Positions 21,117-32,148 of a stretch of DNA of 64,000 nucleotides are shown here, in pieces. The notes beneath the pieces were generated by a model, which ran no database searches, was not told the origin of the DNA, and saw only the letters and a program-made list of their open reading frames with translations. Location: NCBI RefSeq assembly GCF_021869535.1, contig NW_026262712.1, positions 51,194,884 to 51,258,883 on the forward strand. Reading direction: 5' to 3'. Made by a program: the position numbers and the translations under genes. The number at the start of each line of letters is the position of its first letter. The first letter of the stretch is position 1. The DNA comes from Mytilus californianus (taxonomy: Eukaryota > Mollusca > Bivalvia > Mytilida > Mytilidae).

Positions 21117-21461
21117 TATAAAAATACTGAACTTTTGCTTTATCAAAAAACTATTTCACTTAGAGGTACAAACATAACAAAAGAAACGGTCTTCTTTTCT
21201 ATAATATTCATTTTTAAGAATTAAACACACAGTTGAAAAAGACGTTCAAAGACCACAAAACGTGTCTGTCTTTAATATTTATGGTACATGATCTATATGG
21301 TTCGACTATTTTTGTTGAATTTTAGATAAACCTCGGACACCTAACAACTTTTGGTATATCTTTTTAAGGAGTACCTTGTCTCTCCTGTTTTTTTGCATGG
21401 CAATAGTCATAAAAATGATATAAGGCACTAACTTCCATTCCAACATTCTTCCAAATATTCA
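21117..21461. other. 3' flank of copy 3; duplication ends
   Basis: Similarity with units 1 and 2 fades within about 200 bases (gacgttcaaagaccacaaaa still resembles 2455-2475). No satellite follows, so the right edge of the tandem array is near 21.3 kb. Confidence 0.5.
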
Positions 21462-21569
21462 GGAGTCGGTTTCACAAAAAAAAAAAACTGACGACTAAGA
21501 TTGATCGTAAGTATACTGAATTGTTCATGACTTACGACCAATCTTAGTCGTTTTTGTGAAACCTACTCC
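21462..21569. mobile_element. Hairpin MITE-like element
   Basis: ggagtcggtttcacaaaaa on the left pairs with tttttgtgaaacctactcc on the right, and the inner arms cgactaagattgatcgtaag / cttacgaccaatcttagtcg pair as well. A diverged relative is at about 41276-41400. Confidence 0.75.
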
Positions 21570-21843
21570 AGAACGGTAACCAAATCAAAGAGATGTTGTA
21601 AATTGTAGTTTAAACGACAAACATATTGAGCGGTCTTCAAAGATGCACCAAATAACCACAAATTCATATAAAACCAACCAATCAGAATATAGTGGTTCCA
21701 AACGACATACATCTTTTTGATTCTGATTTATTTGTTTAAAAAAAAGCCAGACAGATCCGTGAAATGCCTGTTTCTGTTGGAAGCCTTTACAGACTGCTGC
21801 TATACTTAACAATACAAAATGTCCCATTAAATCTTGTTTAAAG
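21570..21843. other. Unassigned
   Basis: No gene or clear repeat is seen. The open frame on the minus strand (21585-21827) has no recognisable domain. Confidence 0.4.
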
Positions 21844-22296
21844 GGGCACTATACACAGCTACTTTTGCATAGGTACTATTTCTGTACCAAAAATCTGTAG
21901 TACTGGAAATCTACTTTTTATATTCAGTACTATTTTGTTACTTTAAAATTATTGTAATGTTTAGGTATCTGTATTTTACAGTACTTGATTTGTACTTGAA
22001 ATTTAAGTACTACAGATTTTTGGTTACTACCGTTACATTTTCAGCATTTTGAAAGTTTGTCTATTTCAAATCTCTTAAAGTTAGAATTTTCAAACATGGA
22101 ATATTGTGATCACAGTTGGTATTATTTCTGTACCAAAATTTTTAGTACAAATCAAGTACTGTAAAATACAGGTACCTAAATATTACAATAATTTTTAAAG
22201 TAAAGAAATAGTACTAAATATTAAAAGTAAAGTTCCAGTACTACAGATTTTTAGTACAGAAATAGTCCCTTTGCAAAAGTAGCAGTGTATAGCTAC
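21844..22296. mobile_element. Foldback element with about 180-bp inverted arms
   Basis: The left arm (21844-22025) and right arm (22110-22296) are inverted copies carrying ctacttttgca, actatttctgtac, tctgtagtactgga and ctgtattttacagtacttga. An unpaired centre of about 85 bases lies between. No coding capacity. Confidence 0.8.
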
Positions 22297-23165
22297 GAGA
22301 TATATAAAAAAAAACTAAAGTATGATTTTTTTTTCAATCATTAATGAAAGTGAAATAGTGAAATAATAATTCGATTTTAGCAGCCAGTATGGTTCAATTT
22401 GGTCAAATTAAGCTCAGAAACATTGATGATGAATTATTCACTTGCAAGTGAATAATTCGATCTCATTAAATCCGTATTCATGTGAACTAAAATACACACG
22501 AAACGAAGCTACATATAATCGAGCCCATGTCCTGTAAATTGTTTATTTTAGACTTTTTATAATTTGGATAAATGTTTTGCATGATTTTAAATCAAATATG
22601 AGAATTTGAGTCAAATCGGTGAACATGAATTTGACAGCTAGTGCACCTTAAAATGTATCATATGCATTTACTTTACATCTCCTTCTGTTTATCGTTTGGC
22701 ATATGATTCTTAATAAAGTAAAGTTGGGTTGAGTTAGTAACAAATTCATAATGAAAGAGACACATTTTGTACTCATAGGAATATGCTAATATCTGATTTA
22801 AATTTTTTTAATCAAAAATCATGTTGCAAGATACTATTGAATACCAAGAACTAACTAGAGTATGACCATATATGATCTTAAGTATAATAATTTTAACACG
22901 ATGGTTGCCACATGTGGAGCAGGATCTGCTTACCCTTCCGGAGCCCCTGATATCACCCCCAGTTTTAATGGGGTTCGTGTTGCTCAATCTTTAGTTTTCT
23001 ATGTTGTGCTTTGTGCTTTGTGTTCTGTTGTTTGTCTTTTTCTTTTTAGCCATGGCGTTGTCAGATTAATTTCAACTTGTGAGTTTGAATGTCCCTTTGG
23101 TATCCTTCGCCTCTCTTTTTTTTTAACTTAAAATAATATTCCCTATCCCTTTTATCCCTTGCAAT
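22297..23165. other. Unassigned, with a perfect 28-bp palindrome
   Basis: There is no recognisable gene. Positions 22431-22458 form a perfect palindrome (gaattattcacttg and its complement). An open frame at 22862-23131 is not supported by any domain. Confidence 0.4.
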
Positions 23166-23183
23166 GAATACGGATTGATACGG

Positions 23184-23433
23184 TGCTTTTTGTCCGCAAT
23201 TTGCATTTTGTCCGCTTTTGTTTTTTGTCCGATAATTTTGCTTTTTGTCCGACACTTTTGCTTTTTGTCCGTTGCTTTTTGTCCGTTTTGCTTTTTGTCC
23301 GATAATTTTGCTTTTTGTCCGACACTTTTGCTTTTTGTCCGTTGCTTTTTGTCCGTTTTGCTATTTGTCCGATAATTTTGCTTTTTGTCCGACACTTTTG
23401 CTTTTTGTCTGTTGCTTTTTGTCCGTTTTGCTT
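23184..23433 (-). repeat. 70-bp higher-order tandem repeat (gctttttgtccg), copy A
   Basis: The 70-bp period is built from four sub-units of 20, 20, 14 and 16 bases, all ending in gctttttgtcc. The phase is exact at 23231, 23301 and 23371. It creates FCPxxLLF-type open frames that are not genes. The left end, tgatacggtgctttttgtcc, is the reverse complement of the right end of the array at 31816-32148. Confidence 0.95.
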
Positions 23434-23435
23434 TT

Positions 23436-23815
23436 TTAGCTCACCTGGACCAGAGGGCTAAGTGAGCTTTTCTCATCACTTGGCATCCGTCGTCGTCGTT
23501 AACTTTTACAAAAATCTTCTCCTCTGAAATTCTTGGCAAAATTAAAGCGGATATGGCCAAAATCATCCTTAGGGTATTTAGTTTAAAAAAAGTATCCGAT
23601 GACCCCGCCCAATAATCAAGATGGTCGCCTTGTATAAAAATAGAAAATTGGGGTAAAATGTAGATTTTAGCTTATATCTCTGAAACTAAAGCATTTAGGG
23701 CCAATCTGACAGGGGGTCAAAATGTTCATCAGGTCAAGGTCTATCTGCCCGAAATTTTTCAGACACATCAGACAACGCGTTTTGGGGTTGCTGTCCCTGA
23801 ATTGGTATTTTTTAG
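23436..23815 (-). mobile_element. Partial inverted copy of the 1.35-kb repeat family
   Basis: It begins agctcacctggaccagagg and continues aagtgagcttttctcatcac, the reverse complement of the right end of the element at 12772-14120. It abuts the gctttttgtccg array directly. Confidence 0.7.
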
Positions 23816-23863
23816 GAAAATTAGCAGTTTTTTGGTTTTTATTTGATTGGAGTTTTATTTTTA

Positions 23864-23990
23864 AGTCGTTGTAACGACTAAGCTTACTTGTTATAACGAC
23901 TTAGCTTACTTGTTATAACGACTTAGCTAACAACTTAGCTAACTTGTTTTAACGACTTAACTAACTCGTTTAAACAACTTAACTAACTTT
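23864..23990. repeat. 22-bp tandem repeat
   Basis: About six degenerate copies of a unit containing taacgacttagctaacttgt. Confidence 0.85.
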
Positions 23991-24806
23991 TTTACTTAAA
24001 AACTACTTTTATTTTAAATACAGAAATCAATGCGTGCATTTTTCATTTAAAGATAAGAATGAAACAGACACAATGTTTTAACCTGTCGTCCAAAAATATT
24101 CTGGAAAAAAGGGTTAATGAAGCAAAAAAAAAAACCAGTCTTTTTGGTCAACTTTTGGACTGTCGACTAAAGGAAGTGTCGGAAAAATAGGCTGTTTGAC
24201 AAATAGGGAAGTATGACTTGTGGACTGTCAGAATATAGCTACCCACCCTTCTCAGATCAATCTCACCATCACGTTATCAGGTGGCAGATAGGGGATGTCT
24301 TATTTAAAATTAGACTGACATATACGTTCAACTAACTTCGAACCGATAAGTAACAACCTGCTGTTAACAATGATGACTTTCCACCCTTTTTGATGCCTTT
24401 ATTTTCAGAATTGAAGAAAAAAATCAAATATCAAACTCTTATCTGCATTTGGTCCTGGTAACAATTTCCTATACATCAAGTAAATCAATCCACTGGAACC
24501 TCAAAGAATAGGGGTCATTAGAGGACCTTTTTCGTCCTAGCATTTTACAAACATTTGAAGCTCATCTTTCCAAGGTGCTAGAGATATATTGACAGGGCTT
24601 AAACATAAATTATCATGAAAAGGACATATTTGTGTAGATGTCTTAAAGAACCAAGACTATAACTAAACTTTTAAATGAAGGAATCAGATTAAAAGTCCAT
24701 TTTTGTCTGCTTTTACTTCATTGTTTGACATACCTTGATCCGGTAAACTTCGAGCGCACAACAAATACAACTTCGTATTTAAAAGAAATGTATGTAACTT
24801 AGGATA
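23991..24806. other. Unassigned
   Basis: AT-rich, with no convincing coding region or recognised repeat. Confidence 0.4.
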
Positions 24807-25178
24807 CTTATGTTGTACTGTTACACCACTATCCCAGGTTAGAGGGAGGGTTGGGATCCCGCTAACATGTTTAACCCCGCCACATTCTGTATGTATGTGC
24901 CTGTCCCAAGTCAGGAGCCTGTAATTCAGTGGTTGTCGTTTGTTTATGTGTTACATATTTGTTTTTCGTTCATTTTTTGTACATAAATTAGGCCGTTAGT
25001 TTTCTCGTTTGAATTGTTTTACATTGTCATTTCGGGGCCTTTTATAGCTGACTATGCGGTATGGGCTTTGCTCATTGTTGAAGGCCGTACGGTGACCTAT
25101 AGTTGTCAATTTCTGTGTCATTTGGTCTCTTGTGGAGAGTTGTCTCATTGGCAATCATACCACATCCACTTTTTTATA
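24807..25178 (+). repeat. Solo copy of the RT-element terminal repeat
   Basis: It closely matches 7510-7890 and the complement of 5706-6080: cccaggttag, catgtttaaccccgccacat, cctgtcccaagtcaggagcc, gttgaaggccgtacggt, ttgtctcattggcaatcata. No RT lies beside it, so it is a solo terminal repeat or an independent short element. Confidence 0.8.
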
Positions 25179-26027
25179 ACATGTTCAAATATTTAGTTGT
25201 GGTGTGCCATTTCTTTATACCCAGATGGTATGTTATATGTTTGGACCAAAATTAATCTTTATCGCCCCAACTACTTTACACAGATGAAGATTTATCGAGT
25301 CTCTGTTAAGGGGGTGCGCGTAATCATGTAATAACTCATTGTTGTGCTTTGGTTGTCATTAAACCATTTCCTTCAGTTATAAAATTATCACACCAATGAA
25401 ATAACGCAGCCAATTATTCATTAGAAATAACACATTGTGATAAAATAGTAAGCCTCAAAATGCCCTTGTAATCATGCAATCAAAAACCCTAACATAGTCC
25501 CGTATCGTTATAGACATACAGCAAAGAATTCCGTCTTTAACTTACATTGCGGTGAGACCGTTGAAAGCATCACTGTGACTTTGAGATGAAGAACAGCAAT
25601 AAAACTGCTGTTCCGTTGCTTTGGGCTTTGTCAAGTGTATGTAGAAATTTTGTGTCATGAATTTATACACCATATTCATTGTTTCTTATCTACCAAACAA
25701 TTATTGACGACAGACCTACATATTAATACTATGATAAATCAAATATTTGCATCAGTATAGCCATTTGGGAAATATGTGTGCAAGATATAAAAGTTGAGGG
25801 TAGTTTTTTTAATTATTTTCTACACATAATGAATTTATTTGTTATATTTGTTTCTGGTACAAGTTAACTAGGCTATGAATAAAAAGAGTCAATTATGATC
25901 AACATAAATAAAAAAAAAATAAAAAATACGTTTTGATATGCAAACAAACATGTATTCATCAAGACTTCAATTTGGTAATTAAATGATGTCCATTACCAAA
26001 ATAGAAAAGAAACAGTTAAATTCTGAT
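25179..26027. other. Unassigned
   Basis: No gene, RNA gene or repeat recognised. Confidence 0.4.
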
Positions 26028-26545
26028 CTAAATGAGGGATAATTTTCGTAGCTCTTTGTTACCTCCAAAAGTTTCCCACATGACCCAGACCATCTTGTGA
26101 AAGAAACTGAATGGAATATCTGCCTGTTCTTTCAACATTAAGTCAGACGCTGTACAAAATCATAAAAACAATTTTAATTTGGCTTGGACTATTTCTTTGT
26201 TGCATTTTCTCAAGTGCTGCATGGCATCTCTATCAGTAGAAGAAAGGTTTTCAAGAAAGATAAGGCTTCTCAAAACGTTCTTAACAGTCGTTTGTTGCGT
26301 ATTGTAAAGCTGTTGTTAATTCGTTGGATTGATCAAGGTTCCCAAGTCCGGACAATGCACTTTGGTTGCTGAACTAGTTCTTAATGAGGAATTTCCTTTA
26401 TGATTCGGTTGAAATTGTCAGGTTTTCCCATTGTTTACAAGAGTGGCTATCAAGAAAATCTGCAAGGTTTATTTTGTCAATCTCTGCAAAGTTTTCCAAA
26501 GCACACAACACATCTTCATTCTCACATGGAGTCCGGTACTAAAAA
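26028..26545 (-). pseudogene. Decayed coding region of unknown family
   Basis: On the minus strand, three successive frames each give protein-like sequence broken by stops. From 26540 one reads ENEDVLCALENFAEIDKIN and on to HSCKQWENLTIST. In the middle is GNLDQSNELTTALQYATND. At the end is NVLRSLIFLENLSSTDRDAM, then HLRKCNKEIVQAKLKLFL, a stop, and LMLKEQADIPFSFFHKMVW. The composition looks like real protein, unlike the surrounding AT-rich noise. I do not recognise the family. It is most likely an old host or transposon gene remnant with several frameshifts. Confidence 0.4.
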
Positions 26546-26631
26546 GATATCCATGATATCTGGTTTTACTTAACCAAACATTGCTTCTTAAAACATAACT
26601 CAGTCTAGTTCAATTTAACCATGAAAGATTT

Positions 26632-26761
26632 AAAGTTGTGCGCACAAGATTAAAAAAGTTATGCGCGCAATTTTGAAAATTGTGCGCACATGTTTAAAAA
26701 AGTTGTGTACACAAGTGTGAAAACGTTGTGCGCACAAGATTTAAAGTCGCGCGCACAAATA
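26632..26761. repeat. About 31-bp tandem repeat with gttgtgcgcaca
   Basis: Five degenerate copies of a unit built on the self-complementary tgcgcgca / tgtgcgcaca core with A-rich spacers. Confidence 0.8.
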
Positions 26762-27029
26762 TTCTAAATTTTATCTTTGGCACTTAAGGGGCTCCGTAGA
26801 TATCAAACAAAAATGTTTCTTTATCATTTTTCGGCTACAATGGGTATATGAAACATGCAATGTCGAATTATAAAATAGAGTCCTAACAAAGAATGTTTCT
26901 GTCATGTTGTGCAACGAAATCTCTACAGCACATGGTAGCGACAACACTATATGTTTAATAGGATCCCGCGAAAAGCCAGACTTTGGTCCGCGAAGGTAGC
27001 AAATTGTCTGTGTGACCATCACTGACGAC

Positions 27030-27480
27030 TTTGGTACACATAAGATGGTTTTTGGTTAACAGATATTTTTGTACACCGGACGGCCATTAAAATATCACCA
27101 AGGAAAGGTTGCCGTGCTCTTTATTAATTTCCACGCAAACTGATATAGCTCCAAAGGTTTTACCAGGAACACCAATGGATACTCGTGCCAATTAGAAATC
27201 CACTCGGAATCAATATCAGAGATGTTTAAGACAAATGCATCGGTCCTGCTGGACGTTTGTGCTTTATGTCTCCCTGGACATGGTTTATCATTAAAAGATC
27301 CCTTTTGCGGAATTTGTGGATAATTTGGTCTACTGTAGAGGGTAAATACAGTCTACGAGCAATTGCATCCAGGGAAAAGCCTCCTTAAATTACGCCCCAA
27401 ATTGTTTGCCACTTGTTGTCAAAAAGACCTGGCATATAGTCTGCTGTTTATTGAAGTTTCTTTAAAATAAGGGCGTTAAA
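27030..27480 (-). pseudogene. Degenerate Tc1/mariner-like transposase N-terminus
   Basis: Read on the minus strand from about 27420, successive frames give SLDAIARRLYLPSTVDQII, then HKFRKRDL and, after a shift, GSFNDKPCPGRHKAQTSSRT. This resembles the helix-turn-helix plus RPGRPRKT linker of Tc1-type transposases. Later text (NISDIDSEWISNWHEY) may be further remnant. Frameshifts and stops rule out function. The call rests on pattern resemblance only. Confidence 0.4.
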
Positions 27481-27684
27481 TTCATGATATAAGCTAAACT
27501 TTACATGTCGAAAGTAAAAGCAAGAAAGTTATACTTGAGTTAGAAAACGTTCGAACTCGAATTACGTCCGCTCAAATAACCCTGCATTCCACATCTGTTC
27601 CAAAAATCTATCAAGCGAAAAGTATTCGACATTGGTCTTAAAAGTCATTTTTAACCAACTATACATAGTTCTAATAATAATAAA

Positions 27685-29712
27685 CTAGAGGCTCTAAAGA
27701 GCCTTCGTGATTACCTTGGTCTATGTGCATATTCAACAAAGGACACTCTCCAACATTGTAAACAAGAATAGAACTCATGACAAAATCTGTTTTATTGATC
27801 TTGTATTGCTGATCATGTGCTGTTTAGTTTTCTTCTATCTTCTTTAGTTTTGCTCAAAACACAAAAGAGGATAAAAATCCTCATTTAAGGGCAATAACTC
27901 CTATAAAGGGTCACAGTCTTCTTAACTATGTCGGCAAAATTTGACTTGTTAGTAGATCTTGACTTGCTGATCAAACGCTAAAAAAAACAGGTGAAAATCG
28001 TCTTTAAGGTGGTATGGGAGTATAGATTAAAAATGACAGAATTTGTTCAGTCTTTGCCAAAACGTAGTATATATTGTGAAATGTTCAAAAATATAACAAA
28101 TATGATAGGTCACCGAGCATTTTCTCAAGCTACAGGTTGTGACAAAATGACACATTTTGTATGGATTATACGGAAAAAAAACAGCATTATGTGATCAGAA
28201 GCTAAACTAAATGATAGAATTGAAAACAAAATGCGAGAAGATAGCTTTTAGAAAATGCACTGAGAATATCAATAGATAAGATAGGGTCACCGTGCGTTTT
28301 TTCCTGCTAAAATTTAAATTAGCAAAAGTTTATGTAGACTCTTTCAGAAAATGCAATATTTCAGAGTTATCTCCCCTAAAAATGCCAATTTAAAAGCATT
28401 AAAAATAAAAGAAAATAAAATCTACGCTTGTAAAAATATTAATATTTATATGTTCAAATCTCATAAATATGTTTTTTTAAATGAAATTCGCATGAGTTAT
28501 CTGCATTTCTGCATCAAATTTTGCTACATTGATTAAAAATTGGTTCTCTGTTAATTACAATCCAAGAATGCGAAAGACACTACATTAAAGGACAATAACT
28601 CCAATAAGAAGTCGACTTCGTATTGTCTTTATTGTAGATTTAAGATATAAGGCAAAAAATGCCAAACAAAATGGTCAAAATCATCATCAAAGGACATTAA
28701 CTGTAATAAGGAGTCGATTAGCGATTTCGACCATGTTGCTGATCATCATAAAGTTTTTTTCTGTATCTATTATAATTTTCAAGATAGTAGGCAAAAAAGA
28801 AAATAAACGGTAAAATTTTTCATTTAAGGACAATGAATCCTATAATAAATGGGAAATGAGTCCATAGGACACAGATAATGCCCCCGTTTGCATAAAACTT
28901 CATAAAGGGACACAACTTAAGACGGCAAAAGTGACACTACCCAAATTTGTACTTGATCTGACTTCTGTTGTAATAAGCATTGTGTATAAGTTTCATAACA
29001 TTTGCTTGAGGCAAACTTAAGTTAGAAAACAAAAACGATAAAGTCAACATTTTCCCCATTTATAAAGGGGCATAACAGGAAAAGTGAGGCCACCAAAATT
29101 CACACGTGACTTGTGTTTTGTGGTAATACACATTGCACATAAGTTTCATACCATTTTTTTAAAGCAAACTAAAGTTAAAGAACGGGAATAAAAAATTCAG
29201 CAGTTTTTTTCATTTGCAAAGGGGCATAACTCAAGAACAGTAAAAGTGACGCCACCAAAATTCAAACTTGATCTGGGTTATGTGGTAATAAGCATTGTGT
29301 TTAAGTTTAAGTTAAATTGGGTTGAGGCAAACTATAGTTAGCGAATGGAAACCAATTTTGGGACATCATCTGACAGTTTTGACATGCAAGACAATTGGTA
29401 GAGCTCAACATCCTGCTGTTGTCAGATTTTCTCTCTTTTTAATGGTTTTCCAAATAATAGACAAAACTTTAATTTTACCCCGTATGTTCTATTTCAGCCA
29501 TGTTAGCCATCTTGGTTGGTAGGCGAGTTAATCAGACATATTTTTTAAAAATCATATACCCTAATGATGATTGTTGCCAAGTTTGTTTAAATTTGTCCCA
29601 GCAGTTTTAGAGGAATTCTTTTTTGTAAAAGTTAACGGACGACGACGACGACGACGGACGACGGACGCAAAGTGATGAGAAAAAACCTTTTGGTCAATAG
29701 AGCTAGGTGAGC
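27685..29712 (+). mobile_element. Second copy of the gctctaaagagcc family, with nested repeats
   Basis: The left end (gaggctctaaagagccttcg) and right end (gatgagaaaaaaccttttgg, gagctaggtgagctgaa) match the element at 12772-14120. Inside, 28003-28560 (ggtggtatgggagtataga...) interrupts the match and looks like another inserted repeat. Positions 28905-29345 hold three tandem copies of an approximately 145-160-bp unit containing aaaggggcataact and gtgacgccaccaaaattca. Confidence 0.75.
28905..29345. repeat. Three tandem copies of an approximately 145-160-bp unit
   Basis: The landmark aaagggg(a/c)ataac-type text recurs at about 28915, 29074 and 29218, followed each time by gtgac..caccaaaattca and a 'gtaataagcattgtg' block. 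Confidence 0.75.
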
Positions 29713-31244
29713 TGAAAATAAATCAGTATGTTTTTTTGGAGAAAAAAAAAATAGCATTGCATTTTCTATGGCATTCAGTATATGTTATAGATTATGTTAT
29801 ATGCATAATTTAAAATTTCAGCTTTGAACTATTTCTTACAAACTTCAACTATTAAATATAGAAACGCAAAATTTATTATAAATATGCACGATAACACTAA
29901 ACATTTCTGCCTATGTTGACAATATGCACAATCACTTTTGTATGTTTACTTTTATAATGATAAAAAAATGGAGGAACGGTAATGCATAACATTGTATCAT
30001 TATTTTATAGTACTTGATTTGTGAAAATTGCTTCATTATTATGGGTCGATTTCAGTTTTTCAAATGAGAAGTACTACAAAAGTACAAATGCAAACATAAC
30101 TGTGTAGTCTAAGAAGGAGGACTGACTCCCACTGTTATAATTCCTATAATCTGATAAGTTTTTCAAGAATGATAATTATGGTTATTTCAGCTCATTTATT
30201 GCTTGAATTTGTTAAATTTAGGACTCACGCATTGATGTAGCAACAGCTTTTTCCACTCTTGTGTGAGAGCACTACATGATATAAGATACATGTATAGTGA
30301 AATTCGTCACCGATATCAGCAGCATCATAAAGATGACACAGCCTTTCATTTCAATCAGTCCAATTTGCCCCGAAAATCGGGACAGTATTACAACATAACA
30401 ACCACTGAACGAACTTTAAAAATCAGTGTAGCAGGGGTTCGCCTCGTCAGTAAATAGCACAAAAAAATCAAAGAAGACATAAAGTACCAGTTTAAATTCT
30501 GCACGCATATACATGTTGTACTAACACAGAGTTTTAAGTTTTTAAGAACTTCATATAATATACTGCTGAATAAAAAAAAATCTGCAGTATGGATTTCATT
30601 TGGAACATAAAAAAATATATATGATAGAGAGAGACAGCTCTTGTCATTCGTCAGTTATTGATTTATTTCTTTTGACAGTTGCTTTAACATATTGTTTGTC
30701 ATATATTATATCGTCATTACTTAACAGAAAACAACATCTTTTTCATCAGCACAGTAATGTTTACGTGCAGTGAACATCTTGGGCGTTGAATGAAACAAAA
30801 ATGAATTTCATCTTCACCAGAATACTTACATGAATACTATCTAAGATAATTACCCCTCCCCTCAAATGTCGTAATTAAAGTCAGTAAGGGAATGACAATT
30901 GTTTACTTTTTTTACATTTTTGGTGAAGAGAATTTTAAAAATGGATAGATTTGTATGTCCGTAATGGAACATAAATAACTGAGCCCATCTTCATGTCAAC
31001 ATTAAGATAACTAGTCTGTCCTCCAAACTACAGGACAATTCAGGATTTAGTTATGAAATAGGATGAAAATTATCCAAACAACTACACCCCTTCTCAATAA
31101 TCCTAAGGTCGTCTCTAATAACATTAACGGTACCAATTTTATTGCACCAGCCATTTTAGCAATTAATATCTCTTCAGTGATGTTGGAGACTAAACAAAAT
31201 CTGATAAAAATGTTGAATAGCTGAGCCATAAAGGGCGTCAACTT
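29713..31244. other. Unassigned; small terminal-repeat fragment at about 30365-30450
   Basis: Positions 30365-30450 (cgggacagtattacaacata, then ctttaaaaatcagtgtagca) resemble part of the terminal repeat at 5706-6128. The rest shows no gene. Confidence 0.4.
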
Positions 31245-31740
31245 GAGCTAAACCGACTAAGGTAGAAATGTATTCTTTTTTTTTGTTATCGTCTTGATAG
31301 TACACTTTTTAAAACATTTTCGAAGTTTCTCTCTGACCTTTTATGTTTTCAAGATTAGCAACAACAACAAAAAAAAACAACAAAAAAAACAACAAAAACA
31401 CAAAACACAAATCAAAATAGTTTCAGTTATGGGCAATAGGTCTAATATTAAAGGAGTCGTGCGATAGTTTAAGTAAGACGTTCTTCACATTCTTAACACT
31501 TAATCTCTGTCAGATATTCTTAATCAAAATTTCTAATTTTAAGGGTTTTGATATACGAATAAGTTTAAATTGTATTTTACGACTTTTTATTCTATGTTAA
31601 CCATTGCAGTCATATTTGGCGACCGGTGAGTTCATCGGAATCCTTCTTGCTTCCAGATTCTCATTACTAAAGGATGATATGGCCAAATTTACTATGATAT
31701 TGGGCTGGTAGTTTCAGTGGGATAATTGTAACGTTATATT
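31245..31740 (+). mobile_element. Diverged partial copy of the gctctaaagagcc family
   Basis: Recognised from gttatgggcaataggtct, attctatgttaaccattgca, gagttcatcgga and tggtagtttcagtgggata, which follow the order in 13420-14030. A CAA-rich simple repeat (31360-31405) is inserted. The distal end is missing and the tandem array at 31816 follows. Confidence 0.55.
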
Positions 31741-31815
31741 TATGGTGATCGATCATTTCAAAATGAAACCTGCAAAAAATATACACATTTTTATATCGGA
31801 CATAAAGCATATTCA

Positions 31816-32148
31816 GCGGACAAAAAGCAAAACGGACCAAAAGCAACGGACAAAAAGCAAAAGTGTCGGACAAAAAGCAAAATTATCGGACAAAAAGCAA
31901 AACGGACAAAAAGCAACGGACAAAAAAGCAAAAGTGTCGGACAAAAAGCAAAATTATCGGACAAAAAGCAAAACAGACAAAAAGCAACGGACAAAAAGCA
32001 AAAGTGTCGGACAAAAAGCAAAATTATCGGACAAAAAGCAAAACAGACAAAAAGCAACGGACAAAAAGCAAAAGTGTCGGACAAAAAGCAAAATTATCGG
32101 ACAAAAAGCAAAAGCGGACAAAAGGCAAATTGCGGACAAAAAGCACCG
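31816..32148 (+). repeat. 70-bp higher-order tandem repeat (cggacaaaaagc), copy B
   Basis: This is the reverse-complement partner of 23184-23433: units cggacaaaaagcaaaattat, cggacaaaaagcaaaagtgt and shorter ones, ending in acaaaaagcaccgtatcaag. Long K/Q/T-rich open frames (up to 160 codons) run through it in two frames; they arise because the repeat contains no stop. Confidence 0.95.

Noticed and set aside
23175-23439. CRISPR-like regular repeat pattern
   Set aside because: There are no unique spacers: the 70-bp period is a higher-order tandem repeat, and the genome is eukaryotic.
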